Shown: piece after piece, positions 1 through 11,290 of the stretch | Numbering within the stretch: the first letter of the stretch is position 1 | Layout: the number at the start of each line of letters is the position of its first letter | Origin: Ustilago trichophora | Lineage: Eukaryota; Basidiomycota; Ustilaginomycetes; Ustilaginales; Ustilaginaceae | Length of the DNA stretch: 64,000 bases | Reading direction: 5' to 3' | NCBI GenBank assembly: GCA_900323505.1 | Contig: OOIN01000011.1 | Coordinates: 868,001 to 932,000 of the forward strand | Notes under the pieces: generated by a model | What the model saw: only the letters and a program-made list of their open reading frames with translations | Databases searched by the model: none | What the model was told of the DNA's origin: nothing | Program-made: the position numbers and the translations under genes

Positions 1-2076
1 GCCGACAGCGCCAAGCCAGGCAACCGAGGAAAGCGTGATTCGCAGGTGCTGCTCATGGCCTTCATGCAGAAGGTCATGTTCGACGAGCGCATGACTGCTT
101 TCGAGTACGAGTTCTTCAACAGCATCTGGCGTGTCACTGGTGTATCGCCCGACAACTACGAGGTGGTGCTCTGCGTCGATGCCGACACCAAGGTCTTCCC
201 CGACTCGCTTTCCCGCATGGTGGCCTGCATGGTCGAAGACCCCGAGATCATGGGTCTCTGCGGTGAGACCAAGATTGCCAACAAGTCCGAGACGTGGGTC
301 ACCATGATCCAGGTGTTTGAGTACTACATTTCGCATCACCAGACCAAGGCGTTCGAGGCCTGCTTTGGTGGTGTCACCTGTCTGCCTGGTTGTTTCAGTG
401 CTTATCGAATCAAGGCACCCAAGGGCCCTCACGGCTACTGGGTTCCTATTCTCGCCAACCCGGATATTGTCGAGCACTACTCGGAGAACGTCGTCGACAC
501 GCTGCACAAGAAGAATCTGCTACTGCTCGGAGAGGATCGATACCTGACCACGCTCATGCTCAAGACATTCCCCAAGCGAAAGATGATGTTCGTGCCTCAG
601 GCCGTCTGCAAGACGATCGTTCCCGACACGTTCCGCATCCTGCTGTCGCAGCGTCGACGATGGATCAACTCGACCGTACACAACCTGTTCGAGCTGGTCA
701 TGGTCAACGATCTTTGCGGTACCTTCTGCTTCTCGATGCGATTCGTCGTATTCATGGAGCTAACCGGTACTTTGGTGCTTCCCGCTGCCATTGCTTTCAC
801 GCTGTACGTCGTGGTGCAAGCCTTCCTGCCCAACGTTCCAACGCCCACCATCCCACTCATCCTGCTGGCGCTCATCTTGGGTCTTCCCGGTATTCTCATT
901 GTGGTCACCTCGCGCAAGATCGCTTACGTCGGATGGATGCTTATCTACCTCTTGTCGCTGCCCATCTGGAACTTTGTGCTGCCGCTGTATGCGTACTGGC
1001 ACATGGACGACTTCTCGTGGGGCGCCACGCGAGTGGTGCAGGGTGAGAACAAGAAGGAGAACCACGGTGACGCCGATGGCAAGTTTGATCCTTCTCACAT
1101 TGTCATGAAGCGATGGGCCGAGTTTGAGCGCGAACGCCGCTGGAAGTCGGGCACGCACTCGCGCGACTCGACGTACGATGTGGTGCAGCGCACTGGCTCG
1201 CCCGAGCGGTCTGGCAGCACGCGCTACTCTGTTGTTTCCTCGGACACTTTCCACTCGAACCCTTCGGGACAGCACGATCAGTTTGGCCGCGCATTGCCCA
1301 ACGCCACCTCGTCAAGTGCTTCGCAGTTTGGACCTGATGTTTCGGAAATGTCGCACACCAAGAGCGCTTCTGGTGCCGGTGCTCGTGCTCGTTTGGACTC
1401 GGTGCCACTGCTCGAGCTGCCTGCACCTTTGGCGACGGATGCCAAGCAACGCAGCGGTGCTTCGCCACCTGGCACGGTGGTGGTGCCACGACCGCGCGCA
1501 ACGTCTCCATCGGCTCTACCCCACAACTCGGCGCACCCGGCTCTTGGCAACAACACCTTCTCGCCTACCCAGCACAGCGGCGCTCGTCTACCTGCACCAC
1601 CAGGTGCCGGATCTTACGAGGCCTACCCGCACACAGACATCGCGGACGAGGAGAAGCGACCAATGATCGGATCTGCCTCGAGCTCACCTGATCCGGAGCC
1701 GCGACGCTTTGTAGGCTCGGATGCGGCAGTGCGACACGGCAGCGTGTCGACCGAGCAGCGCTACCCGACGGTGAGCGAGTCGGCTTACCCGATGCAGGCG
1801 TACTCTGCTGAGCCCGAGACAGATGCATCCATGTCGCCGGTGACGATGCAGCAGGGCGTGAACCAGGCGACATCACCGCAACAGAACCGACCGGCTACAC
1901 GAGGATTTAGTCTGGTGGATGATGGACCCGTGGCCAGCGCTCAAGGCGTGCGACAGGTGCAGCGTGGTGCACGACGCACGTCGCAAATGCCCAACTCGGC
2001 AGCATCACCGACGTCGGGACCTGGCAGCCGATCGAGCCATCTTCCTCCAGGAGCAGCTCCGCCGAGCTTTGACTGA
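1..2076 (+). CDS. Chitin synthase, class IV (Chs3-type), C-terminal part; 5' end outside window
   Basis: This is a membrane-bound glycosyltransferase that polymerises UDP-GlcNAc into cell-wall chitin. The reading frame is open from base 1, where it encodes [11 protein letters not shown], a conserved segment before the catalytic core. The start therefore lies upstream of the window, and the GTG or ATG codons at 46-57 are internal. Visible motifs are the DAD metal/UDP-sugar motif (178-186), [13 protein letters not shown] (529-540) and the product-site QRRRW (649-663). Hydrophobic segments follow between about 720 and 1000, ending in the DDFSWGATR motif typical of the Chs3-like class. The last ~330 residues are a Ser/Pro/Ala-rich, probably disordered cytosolic tail, longer than in yeast Chs3. 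The stop is TGA at 2074-2076. Class IV is inferred from motif style; the paralogue within the species cannot be decided from this fragment. Confidence 0.93.
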   Translation, partial: ADSAKPGNRGKRDSQVLLMAFMQKVMFDERMTAFEYEFFNSIWRVTGVSPDNYEVVLCVDADTKVFPDSLSRMVACMVEDPEIMGLCGETKIANKSETWVTMIQVFEYYISHHQTKAFEACFGGVTCLPGCFSAYRIKAPKGPHGYWVPILANPDIVEHYSENVVDTLHKKNLLLLGEDRYLTTLMLKTFPKRKMMFVPQAVCKTIVPDTFRILLSQRRRWINSTVHNLFELVMVNDLCGTFCFSMRFVVFMELTGTLVLPAAIAFTLYVVVQAFLPNVPTPTIPLILLALILGLPGILIVVTSRKIAYVGWMLIYLLSLPIWNFVLPLYAYWHMDDFSWGATRVVQGENKKENHGDADGKFDPSHIVMKRWAEFERERRWKSGTHSRDSTYDVVQRTGSPERSGSTRYSVVSSDTFHSNPSGQHDQFGRALPNATSSSASQFGPDVSEMSHTKSASGAGARARLDSVPLLELPAPLATDAKQRSGASPPGTVVVPRPRATSPSALPHNSAHPALGNNTFSPTQHSGARLPAPPGAGSYEAYPHTDIADEEKRPMIGSASSSPDPEPRRFVGSDAAVRHGSVSTEQRYPTVSESAYPMQAYSAEPETDASMSPVTMQQGVNQATSPQQNRPATRGFSLVDDGPVASAQGVRQVQRGARRTSQMPNSAASPTSGPGSRSSHLPPGAAPPSFD

Positions 2077-3776
2077 GCGGCTCGCTCGAAAAGGTGACCG
2101 CCAAGTACACGCGAAGGTACTTTTGTCTCGTTCCTCCTCGTCTCGTTTGATCGCAAACACGGACCTTTCGGCGTCGACGTGGCTATCGTACGCCATACTT
2201 TATGAACAATTGATTGCAAAGGGAGACACAGCTTGACAAGGATCCTACCTGCATCAAAACACCGCCGTCACCAACATCAAGCCAAACTGCTTTTTCTTTG
2301 TTTCTTGGTTTTGCTCTGCTGTTGTCATTTTGATGTTCCTTGAACTTGACCAGGGCTTCCTTCTTTTGACTTATCCCATATACACAGCTCTGTCCCCCCT
2401 TTCCCCCCTTTTTCACTGCGTATCACGATCTTCTAGTCCTGCCCTGTTTCTCGTCTCCTCACTCTCACTCTCAGTCCTTTCCTCCCCCTTCCCCTCTGCA
2501 CATCTCTCTTTCTTTTGTTTCTGTTGCTTCACGCGAAGCTGAAATAGCTCTCATACGGCAGTAGTAATCTCTCTCTTCTCTCTCTGGATTGGCCGCCCAA
2601 AATCCGCAATCTCATGGACACTGTACTTGCCTCCTTTTCTTGCTCCAAGTCGTTGTGCGCGTTGGTGGACCAGACCGTGGGAAGGCCAGGTAGACAATCG
2701 CAAGGATGTTGTACTTGGTCCTTCCTCTCTCTCCCTCTCTCTCTTGGAGGATGATACCGTGATTGGACCTGCTCATACTTGTTATCCGGGAGCTTGACTC
2801 TGCGCTGCAGTGTAACAGAACACTGGGCGATGGCATAAGCACCTTATCTATCAAGGGTCAAATAGCTCTTCCATGGAGATTGCACTTTGGCGCCTATCGC
2901 CATCTTCCAGCGTCATGATTTGCCTCTTTTCCCTATTGCTCCGGCTATCCATCGAGAGAAACTTCTCCACGGAGGGCTGATACATTTTCGTGCAAATTGC
3001 AAATATTTGTATTTCGATAGCGCCCCTTTTCGATCGATCGGTCAATTTTACCAGTTTGGTGATCCATGCTGCTGTGTAAACGATTTTTGTCCAAAGATGC
3101 TAAGCGTTGTGCCGATGCATCGCCGATCCGCTTAGAAATGGCCTTGTCATTTTGCACTGGCAGGCAATGCAGTAAGAAATTCAAACCGCCGCCGCATTTG
3201 CTCGATTTTGCATTTTGCCGCTCTCTCACCCCCACGCGTGTGCCGGTGAGGTCACCGTTGGGCATGTACAGATGCTGCTGCTGCTGACCGAACCAGTTTG
3301 CGTGGGAATCTTGATTTTTTTGTAAAAAAAAAGGAAAATACAAAAAAGAGAGGATGGTCAGGCACGCCAGAGACGCAAAAAAAAGCAAACGTTGGCAACC
3401 GCATGATAAAAAACGGCATTCAAAAATGAGAAGACTCAGCGTAGTTCACGTAACTGAGCGTGGAGGGCGATCTTGACTGACTGGCTGGCTTCTTACGCTC
3501 TGACCCTTTTCAGAGTCGCACCACACACACACACACACGTACACACACACTCTCTCTCTCGAGTTGACGTTAGAGGTCCGTACCATCACACCATCCTCTC
3601 ATCAAAATCCGTTGCGCCATCCCTCCTCTCGTTATCTTATCTCGCTTCCGGTGCTTCGAAGCTAGTCCTCACCCCACCGGAAAACAACAAGGCTAATCGA
3701 CACCTTTAGCGCACGGCCTTTTGGATCTTCTTTGGCTGGTCAGCTCGCGTGGACCTCCAAAGTCGCACTTAGCGAT
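2077..3776. other. 1.7-kb intergenic region with C/T-rich leader
   Basis: This stretch lies between the chitin synthase stop and the ABC transporter start. The first ~500 bases are T/C-rich (probable 3' UTR). The last ~250 bases are C/T-rich with CA and CT microsatellites and look like a fungal 5' leader. Only short, low-complexity ORFs occur. I see no tRNA and no spliced gene I can support. Confidence 0.6.
3522..3560. repeat. (CA)n followed by (CT)n microsatellite
   Basis: Two CA runs, interrupted by GT at 3539-3540, pass directly into a CT run. The tract lies about 215 bases before the ABC transporter ATG, inside the presumed leader or promoter. Confidence 0.9.
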
Positions 3777-6700
3777 ATGGAAGGCTCTGCACCGGTCGAA
3801 GAGCTCGGCTCTCTCTCGAGCTTTGATTTCTCTCTTCAATCCCATAGCGTCGTAGGCGGCGTCGATCCATTGTCGAGCCTGCCTCTCCGACTCTTTTCAT
3901 CTGCACTCCATCAATTTCGACACCCAACGCTGCAAAAGCTCTGTGACAATGTAGAAGGGTGGGGACCCGTCTCGCAGCAGCGAGAGTTGGATTTCACTCC
4001 TTGCTTCCAAGAGGCTGCTTTCTGGACTGCGCCTGTCTTTCTGCTTGCCTTGGCTGGTGGTCTTCACCTGGCCCTACTTTCAAGAAAGGAGGAGAGGTCA
4101 TTGACCCGGGCTTCTCGCTCGCTCTTGCAGGCCAAGCATGTCGTTGTAGGCATCCTCGCCGTTGCTGCCGCTTTCCAGGCTTCCATCTCGTACGGTCTCT
4201 TCGCCAAACCGGGCGAGTCGATCTTCTTCTGGTCTTCCGTCGTCGGTCTTCTCGGCTACATTCTCATCATCCCGCTTCAGCACTTCAATCACACCCGCTC
4301 GCGTCGCAGTTCGGATGTGCTCCTCTTCTTCTGGCTCGCTCATCTGCTCGCCAGCATCGTCAAGCTTCACACTTCGCTCACCTGGCCCTCCTTGCCCGTC
4401 AAGGATCAGCTCATCACCTTTGTACCTTTTGTCGTCCGATTCGGGTTGGGTGTCGTCGCATTTGCGCTCGAGTGCGCCGGTGTCGAAGTAGGGACCGATG
4501 CTGATGCTGAACAAAAGCCTTTGCACGCCAACGGCAACGGATACCATGCCGTCCCCACCGATGCCAACGGTAGCACCTTTAGCGTTTTCACTGACGCCGA
4601 TGAGGAGGCGACTACCACCAAAGATGATCCCGTCGACTCGGGCAACGAGTGCCCCATCGTCACTGCCAATATCTTTAGCAGGATCACCTTCCACTGGATG
4701 CAGCCACTCATGACGCTCGGTGCCAAGAAGTTTGTTACCGAGGACGATATGTGGGCCCTGCCTGCCAATGAGGATGCCGAGAACCTCGGTAGACGCTTTG
4801 ACAAGTTCTGGAAGCAAACCAAGAACCAAACTACCGGCAAACCTGCCTTCTGGACCACTTTGGCTTACGCATACGGCGGTCCTTTCCTTTTTGCTGCTCT
4901 CCTCAAATCGGCTCAGGACACGCTTGCCTTTGTTCAGCCCCAGATTTTGCGTAAGCTCCTCCAATTCGTCCAGAGCTACGACAGCGAAGATGCCAATCAG
5001 AGCGCTATACAGGGTTATTTGCTTTCGGGTGCCCTCTTCTGCGTTGCCGTCACCCAGACTTCGTTCCTTCACCAGTACTTCCAGCTGGTCTTTGTAACCG
5101 GTATGCGCGTGCGTGCCGGTCTCGTCAGCGCCATCTTCAAGAAGAGCTTGCGTTTGTCCAACGAGGACCGCGGTGGCCGAGCTACAGGTGATATCGTCAA
5201 CCTCATGTCTGTCGATGCGACCCGATTGCAGGATCTCTGCACCTACGGTCACATTGCTTGGTCCGCACTCTTCCAGATGACGCTTGCCTTTGTCTCGCTC
5301 TACAATCTGCTCGGCTGGCCTTCGTTTGTCGGTGTCGCCATCATGGTCGTCAGCGTTCCCCTCAACACTGCGCTCGCCCGATACCTGCGTCGTCTCAGCG
5401 AAAAGCAGATGAAGGTCAAGGACAAGCGTACTCGTCTCATGAACGAGATCCTCACCAACATCAAGTCGATCAAGCTCTTTGCCTGGGAGGAGGCCTTCAC
5501 GCGTAAGCTCTTCAAAGTGCGAAACGACGAGGAGCTCAAGCTTTTGCGTACCGTCGGTGTTGTTTCGGCCTTCTTCAACTTTTTTTGGACCGCCATCCCC
5601 TTCTTTGTCTCGCTCGGAACTTTTGTGACATACGCCTACACCAACCCGGAGCCTCTGACCGCCGACATCATCTTCCCTGCCTTGGCTCTGTACCAGCTGC
5701 TCTCGTTCCCCATCGCCATGTTTGCCGGTATCATTTCGGCCTTGCTTCAGGCTCAGGTGTCGGCTAAGCGTCTTTCCGACTTTTTCGATGCCGGCGAGCT
5801 CGACCCCAATGCTCGCAAGGTCATCCTTCCCGGTCAGCGCCAGCCCAACAATCCCGACGCTCCCTCTCGACCCGGTGATGTGCTCGAGGCGCTCAACGAC
5901 GCCGACAATGCCGCTCGCGAACCGAGCGAGGACGAAGAGGTGGTCATCATTCGCGATGGAGAGTTCAAGTGGTCCCGCTCGCAACCCGTCCCCACGCTGC
6001 AGGATATCAACCTCACCGTGAAAAAGGGAGAGCTGCTCGCTGTCCTCGGTAAAGTCGGTGACGGAAAGAGTTCGCTCCTGTCGGCTGTGCTCGGCGAGAT
6101 GGTCCGCACCGATGGTGAAGCTATTGTCAAGGGTCGAACTGCTTACTTTACTCAGGGCGGATGGTGTATGGGCGCCACGGTGCGGGATAACATTCTGTTT
6201 GGTCTCAAGTACGAACCTGACTTCTACCAGCGTGTCATCGATGCATGTGCTCTGACGCCGGATCTTGCCATCTTGCCCGAAGGCGACCGTACCGAAGTCG
6301 GAGAGCGTGGTGTCAGTCTGTCGGGTGGTCAGCGTGCTCGAATCGCGTTGGCGCGTGCCTGTTACGCCCGAGCCGATATCTATCTCCTGGACGACCCGCT
6401 CGCTGCTGTGGATGCTCACGTCGGCGCACACATCTTCAAGCACGTCATTGGACCTGAAGGCTTGCTCCGCAGCAAGGCTCGCATCCTCACACTCAACTCG
6501 GTCGCTTGCCTCCCCGATTGCGACCAGATTGTATCTGTGCGACGTGGAATCATCTTGGATGAGCGCGGAACGTACGACGAGGTCATGGGCAAAAAGGGCG
6601 ACCTGTACAACTTGATCACTGGTCTCGGCAAGCAGAGCGCACGCGAGCAGGCAGCTCAAGAGGACGACGGCGAGACACCCGGAAAGGAGCTCGAAGTGAT

Positions 6701-8642
6701 CGATATGGACAAGGAGCTCGACATGCACGGTCAGGGCGGCGAGGAAGATCTCAAGGGCTCCAAGATGCACCGTCGCATCAGCTCTGCGTCCATGGTGCGC
6801 CCCAAGACCATGTCCAAGCGCCAGATCAAGCAGGACACCATCCGACAGCTCAAGGAGAGCTCTGCACCCAAAGAGAAATCCGAACAGGGCAGCGTCAAAC
6901 CCGAAGTCTACCGTCAGTACATCAAGAGCTGCAGCGTTCTCGGTGTTGGACTGTACCTCCTTGCCCAGATCCTGTCGCAGGTCATGACCGTTTCTCGGGA
7001 TGTTGTGCTCAAACAGTGGGGTAAAGCCAACGAGAACGGGGGTGATGCCGCCAACACTCGCTTCTATCTGACGTTGTACGGTATCGTGGGTATCCTGGCT
7101 TCGATCTGCATCTGCATCGCACCGTTCATCCTCTGGACGTGGCTCGTCATCTCGAGCGCGCGCAAGTTCCACGACAACATGTTTGACGCGGTGCTTCGCA
7201 GCCCATTGCAGTGGTTCGAGACCACTCCTACGGGTCGATTGTTGAACTTGTTCTCGCGCGACGTCAACGTGATCGACGAGGTGCTGCCACGGGTGATCCA
7301 CGGTCTGATTCGTACGATGACGGTGGTTCTGGGTGTACTGTGCGTAGTGGCCTACTCGGTGCCACCCTTCTTGATTGCCATCATCCCGCTGGCGTTTGCA
7401 TACCGTGCCGTGCTACGATACTACCTGGCGACTAGTCGAGAGTTGAAGCGTCTCGACTCGGTCAGCAAGACTCCGATTTTCACTTGGTTCCAAGAATCGC
7501 TTGGTGGTCTCAGCTCCATCCGTGCCTTTGGTCAAGAGGCTCGTTTCATTGCGACGTCGGAGGCTCGCGTGGATCGCAACCAGCAGTGCTACTTCCCTGC
7601 AGTATCGTGCAATCGATGGCTGGCGGTTCGCATCGAGATGATGGGTTCGATCATCATCTTTATCGCCTCGACATTGGCCGTGTTCATCCGCACCAAGAAC
7701 GGCAAGATGGACGCAGGTCTGTTGGGATTGATGATGTCGCAAGCGCTCAGCACGACCCAGACGCTCAATTGGGTGGTTCGATCGGCCTCGGAAGTGGAGC
7801 AAAACATTGTCAGCGTCGAGCGAGTCATGTCGTACACAGACTTGGTCTCGGAAGCCCCTTATGAGATCCCTGACAAGGCTCCACCTTCCGAGTGGCCCAG
7901 CAAGGGACAGGTCAGCATGCAATCCTACTCGACCCGCTATCGACGCGAATTGGGCTTGGTCCTCAAGAAGCTCAACCTCGACATTCAAGCAGGCGAGCGT
8001 ATTGGTGTTGTAGGACGTACGGGAGCGGGCAAGTCGAGTTTGACGCTGGCGCTCTTCCGTATCATCGAAGCAGCCGAGGGTAAGATTGTGATTGATGGCA
8101 TTGACGTTTCGCAGATTGGGTTGAAGGATTTGCGATCGGCCATTGCCATCATCCCCCAGGACCCGCAGTTGTGGGAAGGAAGTCTGCGGGAGAATCTGGA
8201 CCCTACGGGAAGGTCGGACGATGCAGCGCTGTGGAAGGCGCTCGAACAGGCACGCATGAAAGACCACGTGCAATCGCTCGAAGGTGGTCTGGATGCACAG
8301 TTGACTGAAGGCGGAACCAACTTTTCCGCGGGTCAGAGGCAGCTCATCTGCATCGCTCGTGCCTTCCTGCGCAACGCCAAGATCCTCGTGCTCGACGAAG
8401 CGACCAGCGCCATCGATCTGGAAACGGACGCCCAGGTTCAAGCTATCGTCCGCTCAGAGTTCAAGGGCACCACAATCTCCGTCGCACACAGGCTCAACAC
8501 TGTCATCGACTCGACCAGGGTGTTGGTGCTGAAGGATGGTGGGATTGCAGAGTTTGACACACCCGAGAATTTGCTCGCGGATAAAAAGAGCATTTTCTTT
8601 GGGATGGCGGTCGAGGCTGGGCTCGCCAAGGTTGATTCCTAG
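3777..8642 (+). CDS. ABC transporter, ABCC/MRP subfamily (Ycf1/Bpt1-like)
   Basis: This is a 1621-residue ATP-driven exporter, probably vacuolar, of the family that moves glutathione, metal or drug conjugates. The first ATG of the frame is at 3777; the open frame runs slightly further upstream without an ATG. The order is an N-terminal hydrophobic TMD0 plus linker (residues ~70-250), TMD1, NBD1, an acidic/basic linker, TMD2 and NBD2. NBD1 has Walker A GKVGDGKSS (residue 758), signature LSGGQ (848) and Walker B LLDDPLAAVD. Its Asp in place of the catalytic Glu is the usual ABCC asymmetry. NBD2 has GRTGAGKSS (1413), FSAGQ (1516) and LVLDEATSAID with the Glu present. TMD0 and full length favour the Ycf1/MRP1 type over the short Yor1 type. 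The substrate is not evident from sequence. It is a single exon. Confidence 0.93.
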   Translation: MEGSAPVEELGSLSSFDFSLQSHSVVGGVDPLSSLPLRLFSSALHQFRHPTLQKLCDNVEGWGPVSQQRELDFTPCFQEAAFWTAPVFLLALAGGLHLALLSRKEERSLTRASRSLLQAKHVVVGILAVAAAFQASISYGLFAKPGESIFFWSSVVGLLGYILIIPLQHFNHTRSRRSSDVLLFFWLAHLLASIVKLHTSLTWPSLPVKDQLITFVPFVVRFGLGVVAFALECAGVEVGTDADAEQKPLHANGNGYHAVPTDANGSTFSVFTDADEEATTTKDDPVDSGNECPIVTANIFSRITFHWMQPLMTLGAKKFVTEDDMWALPANEDAENLGRRFDKFWKQTKNQTTGKPAFWTTLAYAYGGPFLFAALLKSAQDTLAFVQPQILRKLLQFVQSYDSEDANQSAIQGYLLSGALFCVAVTQTSFLHQYFQLVFVTGMRVRAGLVSAIFKKSLRLSNEDRGGRATGDIVNLMSVDATRLQDLCTYGHIAWSALFQMTLAFVSLYNLLGWPSFVGVAIMVVSVPLNTALARYLRRLSEKQMKVKDKRTRLMNEILTNIKSIKLFAWEEAFTRKLFKVRNDEELKLLRTVGVVSAFFNFFWTAIPFFVSLGTFVTYAYTNPEPLTADIIFPALALYQLLSFPIAMFAGIISALLQAQVSAKRLSDFFDAGELDPNARKVILPGQRQPNNPDAPSRPGDVLEALNDADNAAREPSEDEEVVIIRDGEFKWSRSQPVPTLQDINLTVKKGELLAVLGKVGDGKSSLLSAVLGEMVRTDGEAIVKGRTAYFTQGGWCMGATVRDNILFGLKYEPDFYQRVIDACALTPDLAILPEGDRTEVGERGVSLSGGQRARIALARACYARADIYLLDDPLAAVDAHVGAHIFKHVIGPEGLLRSKARILTLNSVACLPDCDQIVSVRRGIILDERGTYDEVMGKKGDLYNLITGLGKQSAREQAAQEDDGETPGKELEVIDMDKELDMHGQGGEEDLKGSKMHRRISSASMVRPKTMSKRQIKQDTIRQLKESSAPKEKSEQGSVKPEVYRQYIKSCSVLGVGLYLLAQILSQVMTVSRDVVLKQWGKANENGGDAANTRFYLTLYGIVGILASICICIAPFILWTWLVISSARKFHDNMFDAVLRSPLQWFETTPTGRLLNLFSRDVNVIDEVLPRVIHGLIRTMTVVLGVLCVVAYSVPPFLIAIIPLAFAYRAVLRYYLATSRELKRLDSVSKTPIFTWFQESLGGLSSIRAFGQEARFIATSEARVDRNQQCYFPAVSCNRWLAVRIEMMGSIIIFIASTLAVFIRTKNGKMDAGLLGLMMSQALSTTQTLNWVVRSASEVEQNIVSVERVMSYTDLVSEAPYEIPDKAPPSEWPSKGQVSMQSYSTRYRRELGLVLKKLNLDIQAGERIGVVGRTGAGKSSLTLALFRIIEAAEGKIVIDGIDVSQIGLKDLRSAIAIIPQDPQLWEGSLRENLDPTGRSDDAALWKALEQARMKDHVQSLEGGLDAQLTEGGTNFSAGQRQLICIARAFLRNAKILVLDEATSAIDLETDAQVQAIVRSEFKGTTISVAHRLNTVIDSTRVLVLKDGGIAEFDTPENLLADKKSIFFGMAVEAGLAKVDS

Positions 8643-9345
8643 ACTGATTCCTGGACTTGCCACAAGCCGTCTCATGGCATGGACCCATTCTTTCACCTCA
8701 TCTCTCTTTCCTCTTCTCGAGGACTTGCTTTCATGGAACTCCCACACGCGCTCACTGTAACGGTAGACAGCGCCTAATCAGAATCATATACAGCAATCTT
8801 CCACTATTTGACGATTGATCTGTAATGTAATGTGCGCTATATGCCAACATCCCTGAGCATGAACACAAACAACCAGCTTTTAGAACAACTCGCGAAGAGC
8901 CAAAGAGGCTCGAAACTTTAGATGCCTAGTTTTGAGGCATGCGACACCACAACGCGTATAGCTGTTGGAAACGTGTGTGCCTTTGTGTGTTTCTTCGGAG
9001 GAAATGGACGGCTCAACGCGTCGGCCGGTTCGCGTGCGACAAAAAGCTCAAAGAAACACTTTTCTGAGAAGAGACAAAAGAGAGAGAGAGAGACAGAGAG
9101 AGCTCTTGCTTTCCGCACGTTGCGTTTGCGCTCTCTCCACTTTTTGGCCAAGTTGCTGCGCCTTTGTCCGTTCGCTCGCTCTCGTTGACACTCCATCACA
9201 TCGTTTCGAAGAAGGAGACTTTCTCCGCATCTCACTCGATCGGCTACCTCTCTTATAGCTCGAGTCAGTTCAGAAGTCTCACCTGCTCAACGCTCAACGT
9301 TGACACCCGTCTCGAAGCGGACTTTCCTGCCCCTCGCCGCCCACC
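8643..9345. other. Intergenic region, ABC transporter to HAT1
   Basis: About 700 bases. There is an A/T-rich 3' flank (8760-8930), then GA-rich and CT-rich stretches leading to the HAT1 start. An (AG)n run lies at about 9079-9102. I see no gene or structured RNA. Confidence 0.55.
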
Positions 9346-10698
9346 ATGACCGAGTCCTGGACATCAAACAGCACCACCTCGATGGCGATACGCTTGGTCA
9401 ACTCACCTCATGGCACTGACAAACCTTTCCAGCCGACCTTCACTTATCCGATCTATGGCGAGGCTGAAACAATTTATGGCTACCAGGGCCTCTCTATCAA
9501 TCTCGACGTTGCATCCGGCAGCCTGGTCCCTAAACTCGACATCACTTACCGCGCCAAGAACGAAGCTACCACGGCCAAGCTCGACGACGTTGAGGGTAAA
9601 CTCAAAGAGTTTCTCCCTCAAGACTACATCTCGGCCTCTGCATCAACTTCGGCAGCGCAAGACTTTGAAACGGCACTGGAAGCAAGTTCCACGTTTACAC
9701 CTCTCGGTGACAAAGTGCACAGCTACACACGACGGAAAGTGAACAAGGGCAAAGGCAAGTCGAGTAACACTGTTGCTTCGCTTGCTTCTTCGACGCTGTC
9801 CGAGGACGATCCGGATGCGCGAGTGTTTCAAGTCTATCGTTCGACGTGGGAGACACCTGGATTTAGAGAGTACCATCGACGAATGCAGTTGTTCGTCCTG
9901 CTGTTCATTGAAGGTGCAAGCTACATCCAGGAGGAAGAGACCAACTGGGAATTCTTTACGCTCTACGAAAAGGTCACCGATGCAGCGGCAAAGACAACGA
10001 CGTGGCACTTTATGGGCTATACCAGTCTCTACAAGTTTTGGTGCTGGCCCGACTCGAGCCGTATCCGTCTGTCGCAGTTTGTCATCTTGCCACCTTTCCA
10101 GAAGCAAGGTCATGGTGGGGCGCTGTACACAACCGTGTATGATCAGATTCGTCAACGATCCAACGTGACAGAACTGACCGTCGAGGATCCATCGGAAGAC
10201 TTTGACCGTTTGCGAGATGGCAACGATCTGCGTCGCTTGCTTGCTCCTGGGGGATTTGTCGAGGTTGCCAAAGCCCAAGGCAAGTTGCATGCACCTGTCG
10301 ATGCAAAGTGGATCGAATCGCAGCGGTTGGCGCATAAGCTGGCCCCGCGTCAATGGGCGAGGGTGCTGGAGATGGTACAGCTGATGAATCTAGATACAGG
10401 TGATGAAGAGCAGATGAGGCAGTATAGGCTGCAGGTGAAAGCGAGGATCTACAGGCAGAACAAGGATATTTTGATTCAGCTCGAAAAGAGTCAACAGAGG
10501 GCCAAGTTGCAAGAGACATTCGAAGGCGTGGTAGAGGAGTATGGAGACATGGTTGGGGTGGATGTTGAGCCGCTGCTCGAGAGTGGGCCTGGCTCAGGGG
10601 GATATGGCGAAGGGGATGAAGAGGAGGATGAGGACGAGGAGGATGGACATGATCTGAATGGCAACGGCCCCCCGCGAAAGATGGCTCGCTTTGCATAG
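9346..10698 (+). CDS. HAT1: Histone acetyltransferase type B catalytic subunit
   Basis: HAT1 acetylates newly made histone H4 (K5/K12) before chromatin assembly, with an RbAp46/48-type partner. The 450-residue single exon starts at an ATG in good context (CCACC before ATG). The N-terminal Hat1 domain is followed by the GNAT core. Family landmarks are YTSLYKFWCWPDSSRIRLSQ and the acetyl-CoA loop QKQGHGG near residue 251. The C-terminus is strongly acidic (runs of Asp/Glu around residues 425-437) and ends in a basic PRKMARF tail, consistent with a nuclear protein. Length is slightly above yeast Hat1 (374 aa) because of low-complexity insertions (~105-165) and this tail. Confidence 0.93.
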   Translation: MTESWTSNSTTSMAIRLVNSPHGTDKPFQPTFTYPIYGEAETIYGYQGLSINLDVASGSLVPKLDITYRAKNEATTAKLDDVEGKLKEFLPQDYISASASTSAAQDFETALEASSTFTPLGDKVHSYTRRKVNKGKGKSSNTVASLASSTLSEDDPDARVFQVYRSTWETPGFREYHRRMQLFVLLFIEGASYIQEEETNWEFFTLYEKVTDAAAKTTTWHFMGYTSLYKFWCWPDSSRIRLSQFVILPPFQKQGHGGALYTTVYDQIRQRSNVTELTVEDPSEDFDRLRDGNDLRRLLAPGGFVEVAKAQGKLHAPVDAKWIESQRLAHKLAPRQWARVLEMVQLMNLDTGDEEQMRQYRLQVKARIYRQNKDILIQLEKSQQRAKLQETFEGVVEEYGDMVGVDVEPLLESGPGSGGYGEGDEEEDEDEEDGHDLNGNGPPRKMARFA

Positions 10699-11290
10699 TC
10701 AGGATGTCAGTCTTTCTGTAACAGTGTGCCAGCATACATCTTGGAGCCTTCACCTGCGCAGACTGTGAATCGACTGTCTTGGCCTCGAGCATTGTGTGGC
10801 CTCTGTTGGCAGCATAAGAAGAAAGTGAAGTGTGAAGGCCAAATTTTCGCTTCCTAGATGTGACAGTGCACGATCTGACAGAGCCGATTTGAGAAAATTG
10901 AAAAACGGAGATAGGTGGCACGATGGGTTGGGTCGTTGGCAGCACAAGACGAGTATGTGACTCTTCTGGCCGAAAAAGAAAAAAAAAAAAATGTCTGAGC
11001 GCGTCGTTCCGAACTCTTCGTTCATTTGTGAGGTGCAAAAGCGAAGGTCGAGTCGGAAAAAGCTCTCTTTTTTTTTCTTTCTTAAATCTGGGAAATTTTT
11101 TCGCTTAGACAGAAGAGAGAGACTTTTTTTGGTGCGACACCTTCTCGGGGAGCACAAAACCATTCCACGTCTTGCCAACTCCTTCCTTCTTAACTTGCTC
11201 TTTGCCAAAAGAGCCACCCACTTCAAACATACCCTTTCCCTCCGTTTCTCTCTCTCTTTCTCTCTCATACCCTTCCTTTTCGAAACAACG
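10699..11290. promoter_or_regulatory. Intergenic region and pyrimidine-rich leader of IMP dehydrogenase
   Basis: This is 592 bases between HAT1 and the IMPDH ATG. It contains A-rich (10972-10990) and T-rich (11067-11100) tracts and then a long C/T-rich leader (11190-11280). An upstream in-frame ATG at 10991 would add 100 residues. That extension is low-complexity Phe/Arg/Ser sequence, so I treat it as leader and place the start at 11291. Confidence 0.6.

Noticed and set aside
4098..7301. Minus-strand open frame of more than 1000 codons opposite the ABC transporter
   Set aside because: It is in codon register with a clearly real sense gene, has no family resemblance, and is explained by missing TTA/CTA/TCA codons in the sense gene.
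10991..11290. In-frame upstream ATG extending IMPDH by 100 residues
   Set aside because: The extension is Phe/Ser/Arg/Leu low-complexity translation of a C/T-rich leader; IMPDH normally starts near MPASNG.
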